64,000 nt of DNA, taken from assembly GCF_025751575.1 (NCBI RefSeq), contig NZ_JAOWLA010000008.1, positions 1-64,000 on the forward strand. Direction: 5' to 3'. The notes beneath the pieces were generated by a model. It was not told where the DNA came from and did not search any database. It worked only from the letters and a program-made list of their open reading frames with translations. This document shows, in pieces, positions 1 through 7,144 of this stretch. The DNA comes from Albidovulum sediminicola. Its GTDB lineage: Bacteria > Pseudomonadota > Alphaproteobacteria > Rhodobacterales > Rhodobacteraceae. Within the stretch, counting starts at the first letter, position 1; every line of letters starts with the position of its first letter. Made by a program: the position numbers and the translations under genes.

Positions 1-133
1 TCTCGCACTTGAAGAACAGCTGACAGCCCGCCAGCTCGTTCAGATAATCCGACGTCCGAACCGGCGTCCGACGAATGTGCGGCACAATCCGATCATGCGC
101 CAAAAGCATGTCCTCATAGCTCGGGATGTGCAT
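1..133 (-). CDS. Serine/threonine dehydratase-family PLP enzyme, N-terminal part only
   Basis: Partial gene running off the left window edge; only the first 44 codons are visible, beginning MHIPSYEDML. The order 'AH.RI.P.IRRTPV.TSDYLNEL.G.QLFFKCE' is the usual opening of fold-type II PLP ammonia-lyases (threonine/serine dehydratase, serine racemase, 3-hydroxyaspartate dehydratase). The start codon overlaps the stop of the upstream oxidoreductase as TGATG, and a GGGGGCG Shine-Dalgarno lies just before it, so translational coupling is likely. The active-site lysine is outside the window, so the substrate cannot be assigned. Hydroxyaspartate dehydratase is possible because the operon is headed by a glycine riboswitch. 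Confidence 0.8.
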   Translation of the reverse strand, partial: MHIPSYEDMLLAHDRIVPHIRRTPVRTSDYLNELAGCQLFFKCE

Positions 134-1416
134 CACATCGCCCCCTGCGGCTCGAGGGCAGAAGGTGCGCGCACCGATTCCCTGCTGTTGGTGTTGACCG
201 CCTTGGACCCGGCAATGGCCTCGGCGACCATTTCGGCGGTGACCGCCGACAAGGTCCAGCCCAGGTGCCCGTGACCGGTGTTGTAGAAGACGCGGTCGCG
301 CGCGCCTTGCCCGACCTTGGGCATCATGTTCGGCATCATCGGGCGCAAGCCTGCCCATGGGATGGCGTGTTCGGTGCTGACACCCGGAAAGAAGCGCTCG
401 CACCACTTGACCAGGGGGCGCACCCGGTCGTCGCGGATGTCGAGGTTGTAGCCGTTGAATTCGGCCGTCCCGGCGATCCGGAACCGGTCCTTGCCCAGAC
501 GGCTGGTCACGACCTTGGCCTCGTCGTCAAGCAGGCTGATCCAGGGCGCCGCGCGCTGGCTCTCCTCGTCATCGAGCCGCACGGTGATCGAGTACCCTTT
601 CACCGGATAGACGTTCACCCGGTCGCCCAGCCTCGCCCCGATCGCCCGGCTTTCGACGCCGGCACACACGACGATGGCATCAAAGCTTTCGACCTGGCTT
701 TCGTTGTTTCGGCTCCAGGTCACACGCACCGCGTTCCTGTCGACCTCCAGCGCCTCGACATCAGTTCCGAATCGGAGCACCGCGCCGCCCTTCTCGATGG
801 ATTTGGCCAGGCCGGTGGTGTAGCGGTGAATGTCGCCGGTGAAGTCGCTCTCGGTGTAGAAGCCGCCGTAGAAATCCCCGCTGAGGGCGGGCTCGATCTG
901 GCGGACTTCTTCGGGGGCCACGGCGCGGCGTTCCAGACCGCCCTCCGCCAACAGCTTGTTGACCTCGGCGGCGTGATCGAATTCCGCCTTGTTCGTGTAG
1001 ATGTGGAGGATGCCACGGTCCTCACAATCGAAGTCGAACCCGTGGCGCGCGGCCTTCTCTTTCAGCAGGCCGCGCGCGGCAATCGCCATGCGCGTCGTCT
1101 GAACCGTGTTGGTCCGATATTGCGGGATCGAGGCCACGAACTCGGCCATCCAGCTATATTTGTGCCAACTGGGCTTGGGATTGACCAGCAGTGGCGCGCC
1201 GCGGGTCATCATCCACTTCATCCCCTTGAACACCGTCGACCAACGGTTCCACGTCTCGGCATTCGAGGCTGACAGCTGCCCGCCATTGGCGAAAGAGGTC
1301 TGCATCGCCGCGTAGCGGTTGCGGTCGAACAGGGTGACCTCATAGCCCCGGTCCATCAAGCTTGACGCAGTGGTAACGCCGGTGATCCCGGCGCCGATAA
1401 CGGCAATTCTGGTCAT
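133..1416 (-). CDS. DadA-like FAD-dependent D-amino acid dehydrogenase / glycine oxidase-type enzyme
   Basis: Encodes 427 residues of the DAO superfamily. The N-terminal Rossmann motif is IAVIGAGITGVTTA, the C-terminal FAD-contact region is GHGHLGWTLS, and the size fits DadA (about 420-430 aa). Such enzymes oxidise D-amino acids, or glycine and sarcosine in related families, to 2-oxo acids and pass electrons to quinone or oxygen. The start at MTRIAVIG is chosen because GGGAGGA lies 6 bases upstream and the Rossmann strand begins at once; a longer frame reaches 1494 but enters the leader. The gene is preceded by a glycine riboswitch and overlaps the downstream dehydratase by one base, so glycine itself or a glycine-yielding substrate is a reasonable guess. 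Substrate is inferred, not shown. Confidence 0.85.
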   Translation of the reverse strand: MTRIAVIGAGITGVTTASSLMDRGYEVTLFDRNRYAAMQTSFANGGQLSASNAETWNRWSTVFKGMKWMMTRGAPLLVNPKPSWHKYSWMAEFVASIPQYRTNTVQTTRMAIAARGLLKEKAARHGFDFDCEDRGILHIYTNKAEFDHAAEVNKLLAEGGLERRAVAPEEVRQIEPALSGDFYGGFYTESDFTGDIHRYTTGLAKSIEKGGAVLRFGTDVEALEVDRNAVRVTWSRNNESQVESFDAIVVCAGVESRAIGARLGDRVNVYPVKGYSITVRLDDEESQRAAPWISLLDDEAKVVTSRLGKDRFRIAGTAEFNGYNLDIRDDRVRPLVKWCERFFPGVSTEHAIPWAGLRPMMPNMMPKVGQGARDRVFYNTGHGHLGWTLSAVTAEMVAEAIAGSKAVNTNSRESVRAPSALEPQGAM

Positions 1417-1524
1417 GGTTTCCTCCCGCGACCCAAGGTTTCGTCCTGCCGGATGGCAGGTCCAATCCCCTCTGTCGCAGGATGCGGATTTCAACCCGCA
1501 ACACGCTTCAGACGCCCGCGCCTT

Positions 1525-1596
1525 TCACAGTCCTTTTGCCTGAGAGGTTCCGGGGGGTTGCTCCTTCGGCGCCGAGGGTGTCGGCCTCTCCTGTGA
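1525..1596 (-). promoter_or_regulatory. Glycine riboswitch, single aptamer
   Basis: Read on the minus strand, the segment carries the glycine aptamer signature: GGAGAGGCC, then GCGCCGAAGGAGCAA, then a CTCTCAGGCAAAAGGAC box. The P1 helix TCACAG/CTGTGA is perfect at both ends (1591-1596 with 1525-1530). Only one aptamer is present, unlike the tandem form upstream of gcvT in this window. A CCTGCC/GGCAGG hairpin at 1445-1460, between aptamer and ribosome binding site, may belong to the expression platform. It would make the DadA-like/dehydratase operon respond to free glycine. The call rests on the conserved core; whether it is on or off with ligand cannot be read. Confidence 0.9.
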
Positions 1597-1616
1597 CGGC
1601 TTGGTAGGCTGATATT

Positions 1617-1645
1617 TATCTACACAAGAAATATTCTTATGTAAA
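1617..1645 (-). promoter_or_regulatory. Promoter of the riboswitch-headed operon with a MarR-type operator in its spacer
   Basis: On the minus strand TTTACA (1640-1645) and TAGATA (1617-1622) are separated by 17 bases and lie about 20 bases before the glycine aptamer. The motif CAAGAAATATTCTTA on the plus strand (1625-1639) lies wholly inside the spacer. A copy with one mismatch is at 2201-2215 in the marR-amidohydrolase intergenic region. A near-palindromic site between -35 and -10 is where a repressor would be expected. The -10 match is weak (3 of 6). Confidence 0.5.
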
Positions 1646-1652
1646 GACTATT

Positions 1653-2138
1653 TTAATTTTCCCGAATGGCGTCGTCATCGACCAATGCCTGGCGGTACTC
1701 GCTGGAGGTGACCCACTTGCCCAGGCGCGCGAGGATCTCGTTCAGGGCCTGCAACTCCTGCACCGACAAGGGGTCCGTCAGGATGATCTCCAAGCGGTCG
1801 GAAAGACGCCGTGCGACCTGACGCGTTTCCTTGCCCCTTTCGGTCGTCGACAGCAGAAACACCCGCGCATCTTCAGTCGAATTCTCGCGCGTTATCAGGC
1901 CGGCAGAAATCAGATTCTGAATGATGCGAGAGGTCAAACTCCGATCAAAACCTGTGATTTTTGCGATTTCTGCGAAGGTTGTCCCCGGGGTGTCGTCGAT
2001 CAGGCGCAAGACACGGAGGTCTCTGATTCGGCAGCCGGTCTCCCGCAGGAAGATCTCGTCGTTGGCCGCAATCGCTTCCTGCGCAACGATGTTCAGCCTG
2101 TAGGTCAGGCGTTCGTTCTTGAATGTTTTGTCCGACAT
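1653..2138 (-). CDS. MarR-family transcriptional regulator
   Basis: About 161 residues with the MarR winged-helix layout: N-terminal dimer helix, recognition region 'TTFAEIAKITGFDRSLTSRIIQNL' in two adjoining helices, wing 'GLITRENSTEDARVF', and C-terminal helices. The start MSDKTFKN is preferred over an upstream in-frame ATG at 2192 because a plausible promoter (TTGAGT, 17 bases, GATACT) lies between the two. The gene sits between two catabolic units and shares a 15-bp motif with the promoter regions on both sides, so it probably represses both and itself. MarR proteins often bind aromatic or acyl ligands; the ligand here is unknown. Confidence 0.88.
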   Translation of the reverse strand: MSDKTFKNERLTYRLNIVAQEAIAANDEIFLRETGCRIRDLRVLRLIDDTPGTTFAEIAKITGFDRSLTSRIIQNLISAGLITRENSTEDARVFLLSTTERGKETRQVARRLSDRLEIILTDPLSVQELQALNEILARLGKWVTSSEYRQALVDDDAIREN

Positions 2139-2175
2139 CTTCGCCGCTCGCCTTTCGCCCGCTTCGCGCAAAAAA

Positions 2176-2270
2176 GTATCACCTGATACCATGATTTACT
2201 CAAGAAATAATCTTAATCAGAAATCATCTTGCCAAACAAGTATCACTCTGCAACTATCTTACGATGATAC
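2176..2270. promoter_or_regulatory. Divergent regulatory region with MarR-type operator sites
   Basis: The region between marR and the amidohydrolase holds a perfect inverted repeat GTATCACCTGATAC (2176-2189), the 15-bp element CAAGAAATAATCTTA (2201-2215), and two further half-sites GTATCA (2240-2245) and TGATAC (2265-2270). A possible plus-strand promoter is TTGCCA (2229-2234) with AACTAT (2252-2257), 17 bases apart. The clustered palindromes fit autoregulation by the adjacent MarR protein, but no binding data exist. Confidence 0.5.
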
Positions 2271-2289
2271 ATGATGGAGCAACTCGACG

Positions 2290-3480
2290 ATGTTCGCAAA
2301 GTGGTATGAAGGACAGCGCCCCACCTCGGAAGCCTGGCTGAGGGATCTGCATCGACACCCGGAAACGGGTTTCGAAGAGGTGCGCACGGCGTCGTTCGTT
2401 GCCGAAACGCTACGCGCGCTCGGGTACCACGTAGATACCGGCATCGGCGGGACGGGCGTGGTCGGAACCCTGCGCGGCAAGAACGCCAGCCAGGATCGTC
2501 CCGGACGCTGCATTGCCTTTCGGGCCGAGCTTGATGCCCTGCCGATGACCGAAAAAGCAGGCCTGCCCTATGCATCGGAAAATCCCGAGCGCTTCCATGG
2601 CTGTGGTCACGACGGGCACAGCGTCACCGCCCTCACCGCAGCCGCCTACCTGGCTCAGAGCCGCGACTTCGAGGGCACCGTACGCTTCATCTTTCAGCCA
2701 GCGGAAGAACTGCTGACAGGCGCACGGGCAATGATTGCGGACGGTCTCTTCGATCGTTTCCCCTGTGACGAAATCTACGCCTTGCATAACCTCCCCGGTT
2801 TGCCTGCCGGAAAGGTGGGCGTTCCGCAGACCGCCGCCCTGTCCTCCGCCGACAATATCGACGTCACGATCCACGCCAATGGCGCGCACGGGTCGATGCC
2901 CCATACCGGAGAAGACGCTGTAGCCGCGGCGGCCCATTTCATCTCATCAGTGCAACAGGCCGCCACGCGGGTTACGGATGCGCGCGACGCGGGCGTGATC
3001 TCGTTCGGGCTGATCCAGGGGGGAACCGCGCGCAACATCCTGCCCGACACGGTTCGGATCGAGGGCACCATTCGCACGACCGCGGAGGCCGTCCGCGATC
3101 GCCTGGCAGACCTTCTGGAAAGCAGCGCGCGTGCCACCGAGCTTCTGTTCGGCGTCCGGATCGAGATCGACATCACCAAGGTTGCCCCGGTCACGCTGAA
3201 CCATCCTGCCTGTGTCGCCGCCGTCGTCGCATCGGCCGCCCGGATGATCGGCGAGGAGAACATCATCGAGAACGCCCGCAGCATCATGGCGTCCGAGGAT
3301 TTCTCCGAACTCTCACGCCGCGTTCCCGGTGCCTACTTCTTCGTCGGTCAGGACGGCCGCATGCCACACCACCCCGAATATGTCTTCGACATGGGCATCA
3401 TCCCGGTGGGGGCCGCCATCTTCGTCGACCTCGCGAAGCGCCGCACGCGCGAGGCGCTCGACTCTTTCCATCTCAACTGA
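2290..3480 (+). CDS. M20-family amidohydrolase (hippurate hydrolase / N-acyl amino acid amidohydrolase type)
   Basis: Encodes 396 residues of the M20D carboxypeptidase-like amidohydrolases. Visible landmarks are RDLHRHPETGFEE near the N-terminus, FRAELDALPM, the metal-binding HGCGHDGH, the catalytic FQPAEE, ALHNLPGLPAG, the dimerisation-domain motif AHGSMPH, and ASEDFS near the C-terminus. These enzymes release an amino acid from an N-acyl, N-aroyl or peptide-like substrate in the cytoplasm. No signal peptide is seen. It starts a unit with a TRAP transporter 31 bases downstream, suggesting that the imported compound is its substrate. Hippurate-like N-acylglycines are attractive because the divergent operon has a glycine riboswitch; this is inference. 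Confidence 0.9.
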   Translation: MFAKWYEGQRPTSEAWLRDLHRHPETGFEEVRTASFVAETLRALGYHVDTGIGGTGVVGTLRGKNASQDRPGRCIAFRAELDALPMTEKAGLPYASENPERFHGCGHDGHSVTALTAAAYLAQSRDFEGTVRFIFQPAEELLTGARAMIADGLFDRFPCDEIYALHNLPGLPAGKVGVPQTAALSSADNIDVTIHANGAHGSMPHTGEDAVAAAAHFISSVQQAATRVTDARDAGVISFGLIQGGTARNILPDTVRIEGTIRTTAEAVRDRLADLLESSARATELLFGVRIEIDITKVAPVTLNHPACVAAVVASAARMIGEENIIENARSIMASEDFSELSRRVPGAYFFVGQDGRMPHHPEYVFDMGIIPVGAAIFVDLAKRRTREALDSFHLN

Positions 3481-3511
3481 ACAACCAGACATCATCCACG
3501 GGAGGATCCAG

Positions 3512-4549
3512 ATGATCACCTTTACCAAGACCTTTCTCAATGGCGCCGTCGCCGCGGCGGCCATGATGGCCGGAACCCTTCAAATGGCCAGCGCAGATGT
3601 GCTGACCATGTCGTCCTGGGTTCCACCGACCCATTTCATCCATACCGACTTCCTGGTGCCGCTGACCGAGAAGATCGCCGAAGCGACCGAAGGCCGCGTC
3701 ACGGTCACGATCCTGCCCGCGCCCCTCGCCAGCCCGCCCCAGCACTGGGAACTTGCCCGCACCGGCGTCGCCGACATCACCTGGGGCAACTTCACCTATG
3801 AACCGGAGCGCTTCGTGTCGATGTGGTTCGCTGAGTTCCCGAACGCCGGCACCAAGGCAGAGGCGCAAAGCCGCGCCCTGTGGCAGACCTATGAGCAGTT
3901 CCTGGCCGACAATTCCGCCTTCGACGGCGTCAAGATGCTGGCGGTCGGCATGTTTGGCGGCGGCCAGCTGCATCATGGCGCGAAGGCCGTGACTTCGCCC
4001 GCCGACATTGCAAACCAGAAATTCCGCATGGGCGGCCCGATCCAGGAAAAGCTGCTGACAGCGCTGGGTTCCGTTCCCGTCGCAGCCCCCGCGACCAAGG
4101 CCTACGAGATGCTGGAAAGCGGCGTGGTCGATGGATCGCTGCACACGATGGAGTCGGTCGTCAACTTTCGGCTTGAGGATGTGCTGAAGCATCACACCGT
4201 GTTCCCGAACGGCCTTTATGACGCCACCTTCTTCGTGGCCATGAACGGTGCCAGGTGGGATGGGCTGAGCGACGCCGACAAGACCGCGATCGAGGGCGTC
4301 ATCGGCGAAGGACTCTCTGCCGCATGGGGCAAGAACTTCGACGATCAGAGCGTGGCAGCGGTGGAAAAGCTGACCGCCAGCGGGCACGAGGTCGTTGAAG
4401 CCTCGCCTGAACTGATCGCGGAAGTGGACCGGATCTATGGCGCCATGGTCGCCGACTGGATCGAGGCCGCCAAGGGGGCCGGCGTCTCGGACCCGCAAGC
4501 CATGCTCGATTTCTACAAAGAGACCTACAATTCGCTGGCCGGCGAATAG
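3512..4549 (+). CDS. TRAP transporter periplasmic substrate-binding protein (DctP family)
   Basis: A 345-residue protein with a Sec signal peptide ending in QMASA-D, followed by the DctP fold: 'LTMSSWVPPTHFIHTDFLVPL' region, 'TEGRVTVTILPAPLASP', 'FRMGGPIQEKLLTALGSVPV', and the ATKAYEMLESGVVDGSLHTMES segment typical of the ligand-contact arginine/hinge region. The start is set by GGGAGGATCCAG just before ATG. It captures an organic anion in the periplasm for the DctQM permease encoded downstream. The ligand cannot be read from sequence; linkage to an amidohydrolase suggests an acylated amino acid. Confidence 0.9.
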   Translation: MITFTKTFLNGAVAAAAMMAGTLQMASADVLTMSSWVPPTHFIHTDFLVPLTEKIAEATEGRVTVTILPAPLASPPQHWELARTGVADITWGNFTYEPERFVSMWFAEFPNAGTKAEAQSRALWQTYEQFLADNSAFDGVKMLAVGMFGGGQLHHGAKAVTSPADIANQKFRMGGPIQEKLLTALGSVPVAAPATKAYEMLESGVVDGSLHTMESVVNFRLEDVLKHHTVFPNGLYDATFFVAMNGARWDGLSDADKTAIEGVIGEGLSAAWGKNFDDQSVAAVEKLTASGHEVVEASPELIAEVDRIYGAMVADWIEAAKGAGVSDPQAMLDFYKETYNSLAGE

Positions 4550-4615
4550 CCACCGCGCCGTCGCGCAGGGGGGCGGCCGTCCGCTCCCCCGGTTTATCAG
4601 GGAGGAGACAAGATC

Positions 4616-5116
4616 ATGCTGTCCATGGCATGGAAAATCCGCCGCGGGGTCGAAACAGTCATGGCACTGTTCCTCTTGGCGATGGTGGCGCTGACCTTTG
4701 CTGATGTCATCGGGCGGCGCCTTATCGGCAAGCCGATATACGGCTCGAACGACATCACCGAACACTTGATGGCCCTGGTGGTCTTCGCGGGCCTGCCGCT
4801 GGTCACCGCAGCGGCCGCACACCTGACGATCGACCTCCTGGACAAGCTGGTCGGCCAATCCTGGATGGCCTGGTGGCGGGTTCTGGTGTCGGCGACTGTG
4901 GTCGTCGTTCTTGGCGTGATCGCCTGGCTCTTCGTCAAGCACGGACTGAACGCGGCGCGCATCTCTGAGGTCAGCCAGGCGCTGCGCGTGCCGCGCGGGC
5001 CGCTTTATTTCTTCATGGCCTTCAGTTGCGCGCTTTCGGCGCTCGCTGCGCTGGCCATCGCCTTCACCGGCCCAATGGTCGATCCGAACGACACACATGA
5101 GGAGGACGCGCTATGA
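4616..5116 (+). CDS. TRAP transporter small permease (DctQ family)
   Basis: A 166-residue integral membrane protein with four predicted hydrophobic segments and the DctQ motifs TFADVIGRRLIGKPIYGSND near residues 25-45 and 'LDKLVGQSWMAWWR'. It links the binding protein to the sodium-driven large subunit. A good Shine-Dalgarno (AGGGAGGAG) precedes the start. Its stop overlaps the dctM start by four bases (ATGA), so the two permease subunits are translationally coupled. Confidence 0.9.
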   Translation: MLSMAWKIRRGVETVMALFLLAMVALTFADVIGRRLIGKPIYGSNDITEHLMALVVFAGLPLVTAAAAHLTIDLLDKLVGQSWMAWWRVLVSATVVVVLGVIAWLFVKHGLNAARISEVSQALRVPRGPLYFFMAFSCALSALAALAIAFTGPMVDPNDTHEEDAL

Positions 5117-6405
5117 TCACCGGTTCAATCGCGATGGCCGTGGCCATCCTGCTTGCCTTCTTGCGCGTTCCACTCGCCTTCGCGCTGCTGGCCGTCTCGG
5201 TCGCCGGCATCGGCTTTGCCATCAACTGGAATATCGCCTTCCAGCTGCTTCCGCTGACGATATCGGATGCCGTCCTGTCCTACGACCTGGCGGTTGTGCC
5301 GATGTTCATCCTGATGGGGAACGTAATCTCGAAAACCGGGATCGCGGCCGACCTGTTCCGCGCCGCCTACGCCTTTGTCGGACACGTACGCGGCGGGCTG
5401 GCCCTGTCCACCATGGTCGCCTGTTCCGGCTTCTCGGCGGTTTGCGGGTCAAGCTACGCGACAGCGGCGACGATGGCCAAGGTCGCCTACCCCAGCATGC
5501 GGAAGTACCACTACTCCGACGAATTGGCCGCGGGCACCATCGCGGCGGGCGGCACCCTGGGCATTCTGATCCCGCCGTCGATCATCATGGTGGTCTACGG
5601 CATCCTGACCCAAACGAACATCGGAGATCTGTTCATCGCGGGTGTCGTTCCCGGTCTTCTGGGGCTGGGGTTCTACATGCTGGCCATTCGCCTCGTGGCG
5701 GCCCTTGATCCCAGCCATGCGCCGCAGGGCGAGAGGACCCCCTGGGCGGAGAAGCTCAAGACGCTTGCCGGCGTCTGGCCGTTCCTGCTGCTCTTCGGAC
5801 TGATCATCGGCGGGCTTTACGCCAAGCTCTTCACCCCGACTGAGGCCGCCGGCATGGGCGCGGGCCTCGCGATCCTCATTGCCACCTTCCACGGAAAACT
5901 GAACTGGTCCGTCCTGCGCACGATCGTCGTCGATACCGCCTACACGTCGGTGTCGCTTTACACTGTGCTGTTCGGCGCATTGATGCTGTCAAAGCTGTTG
6001 ACACTCTCCGGCCTGGCGGCGGGGGTCTTGTCGCTGGTTCAGTCCACCGGTCTGGAGGGAACGGCCCTGATCCTGGCGATCATGTGCGTCTTCCTTGTCC
6101 TGGGCTGCGTCATGGACTCGATGGCGATCATCCTGATCTTCGTGCCGCTCTTCGCGCCCATCGTCGTCGCGCAGGGATTCGATCTGGTCTGGTTCGGCAT
6201 CATCGTGATCGTCGTGACCGAGATCGCACTGATCACGCCGCCGGTCGGCATGAACGTCTTCGTGCTGAAGGCGGTTCTTCCGGATGTGCCGGTCGTTCGG
6301 ATATTCAAGGGGCTCATCCCCTTCATCGGGGTCGATATCGTCCGGTTAGCCATCCTGATTGCGTTTCCTGCCATCACGCTTTGGTTGGGAAGCACCGTGG
6401 GTTGA
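5113..6405 (+). CDS. TRAP transporter large permease (DctM family)
   Basis: A 430-residue polytopic membrane protein of the usual DctM length. Recognisable motifs are 'VVPMFILMGNVISKTGIAADLF', 'GGLALSTMVACSGFSAVCGSS', AAGGTLGILIPPSIIMVVYG and TEIALITPPVGMNVFVLKA. It is the sodium-coupled transport channel and completes the DctPQM system that begins at 3512. A GC hairpin follows directly after the stop codon. Confidence 0.93.
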   Translation: MITGSIAMAVAILLAFLRVPLAFALLAVSVAGIGFAINWNIAFQLLPLTISDAVLSYDLAVVPMFILMGNVISKTGIAADLFRAAYAFVGHVRGGLALSTMVACSGFSAVCGSSYATAATMAKVAYPSMRKYHYSDELAAGTIAAGGTLGILIPPSIIMVVYGILTQTNIGDLFIAGVVPGLLGLGFYMLAIRLVAALDPSHAPQGERTPWAEKLKTLAGVWPFLLLFGLIIGGLYAKLFTPTEAAGMGAGLAILIATFHGKLNWSVLRTIVVDTAYTSVSLYTVLFGALMLSKLLTLSGLAAGVLSLVQSTGLEGTALILAIMCVFLVLGCVMDSMAIILIFVPLFAPIVVAQGFDLVWFGIIVIVVTEIALITPPVGMNVFVLKAVLPDVPVVRIFKGLIPFIGVDIVRLAILIAFPAITLWLGSTVG

Positions 6406-6412
6406 AGCGCGC

Positions 6413-6446
6413 GTCGCACGCGAAGCGCCCGGGCTCCGCGTGCGAC
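6413..6446 (+). terminator. Hairpin downstream of dctM, probable terminator
   Basis: GTCGCACGCG and CGCGTGCGAC form a perfect 10-bp stem, with a further small stem in the loop, starting 8 bases after the dctM stop. There is no T-run, so Rho-independent action is uncertain. Confidence 0.5.
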
Positions 6447-6557
6447 CTCACCTGGAAAGCGGTTGGTGGGGCGTTTGATCTGGTCCTAATTGCCAAGTTT
6501 CAACCGATCGTCGGCTTTGGGAGAGCCGCGTCACAGCACCTGACAAGATCTGCATGG

Positions 6558-6887
6558 TCAGTTTTGGTGAAGGACTTTCGATGCGGGTCGCGGCGGAAGG
6601 AATGAACCGCACCGGGTTTGCCGGAGGCTCCACGTCCTGAGTAGGACGGAGTGTGTCCGTCGTCGTGAGGCAGCCGGGAAATTCCAGCTTCCAGAGATCC
6701 AAGGTCGGGGCTCAGAGCAGACGCGAACCGCCTCGATCCTCACGCGGATCAGCCCCTCGGCACGGTCCTTCGTGCGGAGCGAGAAGGTCTCTTCAACCCT
6801 ACCGTAGGTCTTAACGATGTCTTTGGGGACGGCAGCGCGGTGGTAGTAGGTAGCGCCACGGCGGTAGAGTCGAGTGTGCCCAGGCAT
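6558..6887 (-). pseudogene. Truncated tyrosine integrase, DUF6538-type N-terminal fragment
   Basis: The first 50 or so residues (MPGHTRLYRRGATYYHRAAV...TFSLRTKDRAEGLIRVR when read in pieces) match the N-terminal arm domain of phage-like integrases that begin with a 'RGATYYHRRAVPKDI' block. After about residue 55 the frame has no integrase character and stops at about 110 codons, whereas complete proteins run to several hundred. The fragment begins only 100 bases left of the att repeat at 6987 and points away from it. It is best read as the decayed integrase of an older element that used the same tRNA site. Confidence 0.6.
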
Positions 6888-6986
6888 CTTTTCCAGAGCC
6901 GACACTGTAACACCTTACCGTAACATCCTGACGAAACACCCCAATGAAGACAGGCATTTACTGAGAATGCAAGTACTTAGGGGGAT

Positions 6987-7001
6987 TTGGTGGAGCAGAG
7001 G
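6987..7001. repeat. Left attachment repeat
   Basis: TTGGTGGAGCAGAGG is identical to 24586-24600, where it is the 3' terminal CCTCTGCTCCACCA of tRNA-Ala plus one flanking base. The rest of the tRNA is absent here, as expected for the distal junction of an element inserted at a tRNA 3' end. Confidence 0.75.
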
Positions 7002-7120
7002 TCTGCCAAGCCACGTTCCGTCATCATCTGAGATTGTCCAGTGCGCCGTTGTATCAAATAGGTAATTCACAGTCACGATTCCTCAATATTCTTGCTTGTT
7101 CCGATCTGTTCTCCTATTAA

Positions 7121-7142
7121 TTGGGGGATATCTTGGGGGACA
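7121..7142. repeat. Integrase arm-type direct repeats, left end
   Basis: TTGGGGGATA followed by TCTTGGGGGACA gives two TTGGGGGA units 12 bases apart. The same pair recurs at 24510-24530. G-rich direct repeats of this kind are usual beside P4-type integrase genes. The second unit also overlaps the ribosome binding site of the integrase gene. Confidence 0.6.
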
Positions 7143-7144
7143 AA

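Noticed and set aside
3473-5098. 541-codon minus-strand frame across the TRAP genes
   Set aside because: Shadow of dctP and dctQ; low-complexity Arg/His-rich product, no ribosome site or motif.
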